Shown here in pieces: positions 5,689 to 7,106 of a stretch of DNA of 7,106 nucleotides. The stretch is taken from the NCBI GenBank assembly GCA_003523185.1, contig DPGN01000009.1, positions 1-7,106 on the forward strand, in the 5' to 3' direction. The stretch comes from Halieaceae bacterium. GTDB lineage: Bacteria; Pseudomonadota; Gammaproteobacteria; Pseudomonadales; Halieaceae. Below the pieces are notes generated by a model, which saw only the letters and a program-made list of their open reading frames with translations, made no database searches and was not told the origin of the DNA. Position 1 is the stretch's first letter. Every line of letters begins with the position of its first letter. Position numbers and translations under genes: made by a program.

Positions 5689-6104
5689 TATCGCCTCGCA
5701 GGCGCCTCGGTCACCAACCCGACAGATGGCGCCCCCGCTTCTTGCAACTCTGACATCAGCACCACCACCTCTCCATAGGGAACGGCGGCGTCACCCCAGA
5801 CCATCACCGCCTTCTCTGGATTACGCTTCAAAACGGTTGCGACGCGCTGCTTGACAGTTTCCATGCTCAGTGCCTGATCATCACTGGCTCCCAAATTGAG
5901 GTACAACCTCGCTTGCGCATCAATGGAGACAATCAGCGGTTCAGCGTCGCTGTCTGACACCGGGGAGGAGTTAGCCTTCGGCAAGTCCACCTCAACACCC
6001 TGCATAAGCAGTGGTGCGGTCGCCATGAAAATGACCAGCAATACCAACATCACATCGATATAAGGCACGACATTTATTTCAGCGACGGCTCGTCGAGGTC
6101 TCAC
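5688..6104 (-). CDS. tolR: Tol-Pal motor protein TolR
   Basis: 138 residues (E. coli 142), ExbD/TolR family. Start is GTG at 6104, overlapping the tolQ TGA in GTGA, with GAGG 9 nt upstream. A basic N-terminus leads into EINVVPYIDVMLVLLVIFM; Asp17 in the single membrane helix matches the proton-channel Asp23 of E. coli TolR. After the helix comes MQGVEVDLPKA, a hallmark of the family, then the periplasmic domain (about 45-138) that dimerises and can bind peptidoglycan, ending VGLVTEAPARR. TolR dimers sit inside the TolQ pentamer and convert proton flow into movement of TolA. The stop TAG overlaps the GTG of tolA by 1 nt, so the motor subunits are translationally coupled. Confidence 0.97.
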   Translation of the reverse strand: MRPRRAVAEINVVPYIDVMLVLLVIFMATAPLLMQGVEVDLPKANSSPVSDSDAEPLIVSIDAQARLYLNLGASDDQALSMETVKQRVATVLKRNPEKAVMVWGDAAVPYGEVVVLMSELQEAGAPSVGLVTEAPARR

Positions 6105-6805
6105 TGGCTGTTGCCTCGCTTCTGAGCATAACTCTGGCGCTGCAATAACCCCGAGAACTCATCAACAAACGACTCATAGCGATTGAGTAGCGCATCCGCC
6201 TTTGCTGCAAATCGGTTGTAGGCCAAGACCGCTGGAATGGCAGCAAATAGCCCCATAGCAGTCGCAATCAAGGCCTCCGAAATACCGGGAGCCACGGCCG
6301 CGAGCGTGGCCTGCGAGCTGGTAGCCAATCCACGAAACGAGTGCATGATGCCCCAGACTGTTCCAAACAAACCGATGTAAGGACTGGTAGAACCTACCGA
6401 GGCGAGGAACGGAAGGTGCCGCTCAAGTCGGTCGCTCTCGCGCATCAGGGCAACACGCATTGCCCGGCGAGAGCCCTCAACCATCGCCTCAGCATCCATA
6501 TTGGGCTGGCGGGAGAGCTTCGAAAACTCTTTGAAGCCGGCTCTGAACAGCGCCTCACCACCCGTGATATCGACACCCTCTTCAATCGCATCCGAGCCCT
6601 CTCGGTAGAGTTGTGCGAGATCCATTCCCGACCAAAATCGATCCTCAAAATCGAGCAACTCTTCATTCGCACGCCCCAGAATGATCACTCTCTGGACAAT
6701 CATGAACCACGATGTCACCGACGCGGCGACAAGTGTTGCCATCACAAACTTCACTGTGAGGCTTGCTCCAAGAATCAACTCGATAACGCTAAGTTCATCT
6801 GTCAT
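6101..6805 (-). CDS. tolQ: Tol-Pal motor protein TolQ
   Basis: 234 residues (E. coli 230), MotA/TolQ/ExbB family. Three membrane helices are visible: about 17-43, 133-158 and 170-197, with a cytoplasmic loop between the first two containing GGEALFRAGFKEFSKL and EGSRRAM. The conserved channel threonines are Thr149 in GLFGTVWGIMHSF and Thr182 in EALIATAMGLFAAIPA, matching Thr145 and Thr178 of E. coli. TolQ forms the pentameric inner-membrane stator through which protons drive TolR and TolA. ATG at 6805 is preceded by GGTGAG at about 7 nt; a stronger AGGAG is 14 nt away and probably too far. The gap to ybgC is only 26 nt with no promoter, so the two are in one operon. Confidence 0.98.
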   Translation of the reverse strand: MTDELSVIELILGASLTVKFVMATLVAASVTSWFMIVQRVIILGRANEELLDFEDRFWSGMDLAQLYREGSDAIEEGVDITGGEALFRAGFKEFSKLSRQPNMDAEAMVEGSRRAMRVALMRESDRLERHLPFLASVGSTSPYIGLFGTVWGIMHSFRGLATSSQATLAAVAPGISEALIATAMGLFAAIPAVLAYNRFAAKADALLNRYESFVDEFSGLLQRQSYAQKRGNSQ

Positions 6806-6831
6806 TTTTTATCTCACCACTCCTCTCTTAC

Positions 6832-7106
6832 TCAGGTACTCTGAGTAAGTAATTCGCGCAACCCCTTTGGCATTCGTTTCGGTTTCCCCGATGTGCCATC
6901 GGTAAGAGCCACTCTCACCTGACCGCTCGCAAGCGCGGTCCCCGATCGAACGACGGACTGCCTAAAGTCGATCGTGGCAGCACCACTGCTAACCACCTCG
7001 GCGACCGCCTCAAGCTGATCATCCAATCGCGCTGGCGCGTGATAATCGATCGCTGCGGAGGTGACGACGAATACCGATCCATCTTCCATCACCGCTGTTT
7101 TATCGA
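6832..7106 (-). CDS. ybgC: Acyl-CoA thioesterase YbgC, 5' part beyond the window
   Basis: The last 91 residues of a hotdog-fold 4-hydroxybenzoyl-CoA thioesterase-like protein; the frame stays open to the window edge, so GTG 7092 and ATG 7089 are internal codons and not starts. The text VFVVTSAAIDYHAPARLDDQ aligns with the E. coli YbgC stretch ending in YYAPARLDD, and the tail GKPKRMPKGLRELL fits the family end. The catalytic Asp motif near the N-terminus is outside the window. E. coli YbgC hydrolyses acyl-CoA esters and has been linked to phospholipid enzymes and acyl carrier protein. It is the customary first gene of the tol-pal operon, though it is not needed for Tol function. It ends in TGA at 6834-6832. 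Confidence 0.93.
   Translation of the reverse strand, partial: DKTAVMEDGSVFVVTSAAIDYHAPARLDDQLEAVAEVVSSGAATIDFRQSVVRSGTALASGQVRVALTDGTSGKPKRMPKGLRELLTQST

Noticed and set aside
6341..6844. Plus-strand 167-residue frame opposite tolQ
   Set aside because: Long but entirely antisense to conserved tolQ helices. Its product is Arg/His/Cys-rich with no domain-like text, typical of a mirror frame.

Overview
The window is a conserved cell-envelope locus of a gammaproteobacterium. All genes lie on the minus strand, so transcription runs from high to low coordinates. The order ybgC-tolQ-tolR-tolA-tolB-pal-cpoB followed directly by a tRNA-Lys(UUU) gene, together with GGAG/GAGG ribosome sites and an E. 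coli-like tRNA-Lys, points to Gammaproteobacteria. The Pro/Lys-rich short TolA and the companion lipoprotein and thiolase genes suggest a free-living, possibly marine, relative rather than an enteric; that last point is inference.

Region 7106-2192 is the Tol-Pal operon. It opens with the 3' part of ybgC (acyl-CoA thioesterase). Then come the inner-membrane motor genes tolQ and tolR and the periplasm-spanning tolA, which overlap one another by 1-4 nt, with GTG starts for tolR and tolA. These are followed by the periplasmic beta-propeller tolB, the outer-membrane peptidoglycan-binding lipoprotein pal, and the coordinator cpoB. TolQ-TolR uses the proton motive force to energise TolA. TolA reaches across the periplasm to the TolB-Pal pair and so constricts the outer membrane at division. 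CpoB links this to septal peptidoglycan synthesis. The operon promoter is upstream of the window.

Region 2191-1922 holds a weak hairpin after cpoB, a likely tRNA promoter with a GC-rich discriminator, tRNA-Lys, and a strong intrinsic terminator. Region 1921-902 holds a regulatory segment with a 6-bp palindrome, a gene for an uncharacterised Trp-rich lipoprotein that looks like an internal duplication, and its terminator. Region 901-1 holds a promoter and the first 253 codons of a thiolase-family gene that runs off the window.

No new defence, mobile or CRISPR system is visible. The best leads are: a textbook terminator hairpin embedded in the signal-peptide codons of cpoB; an apparent exchange of linker types between TolA and Pal; and the duplicated-domain lipoprotein with its palindromic upstream site.
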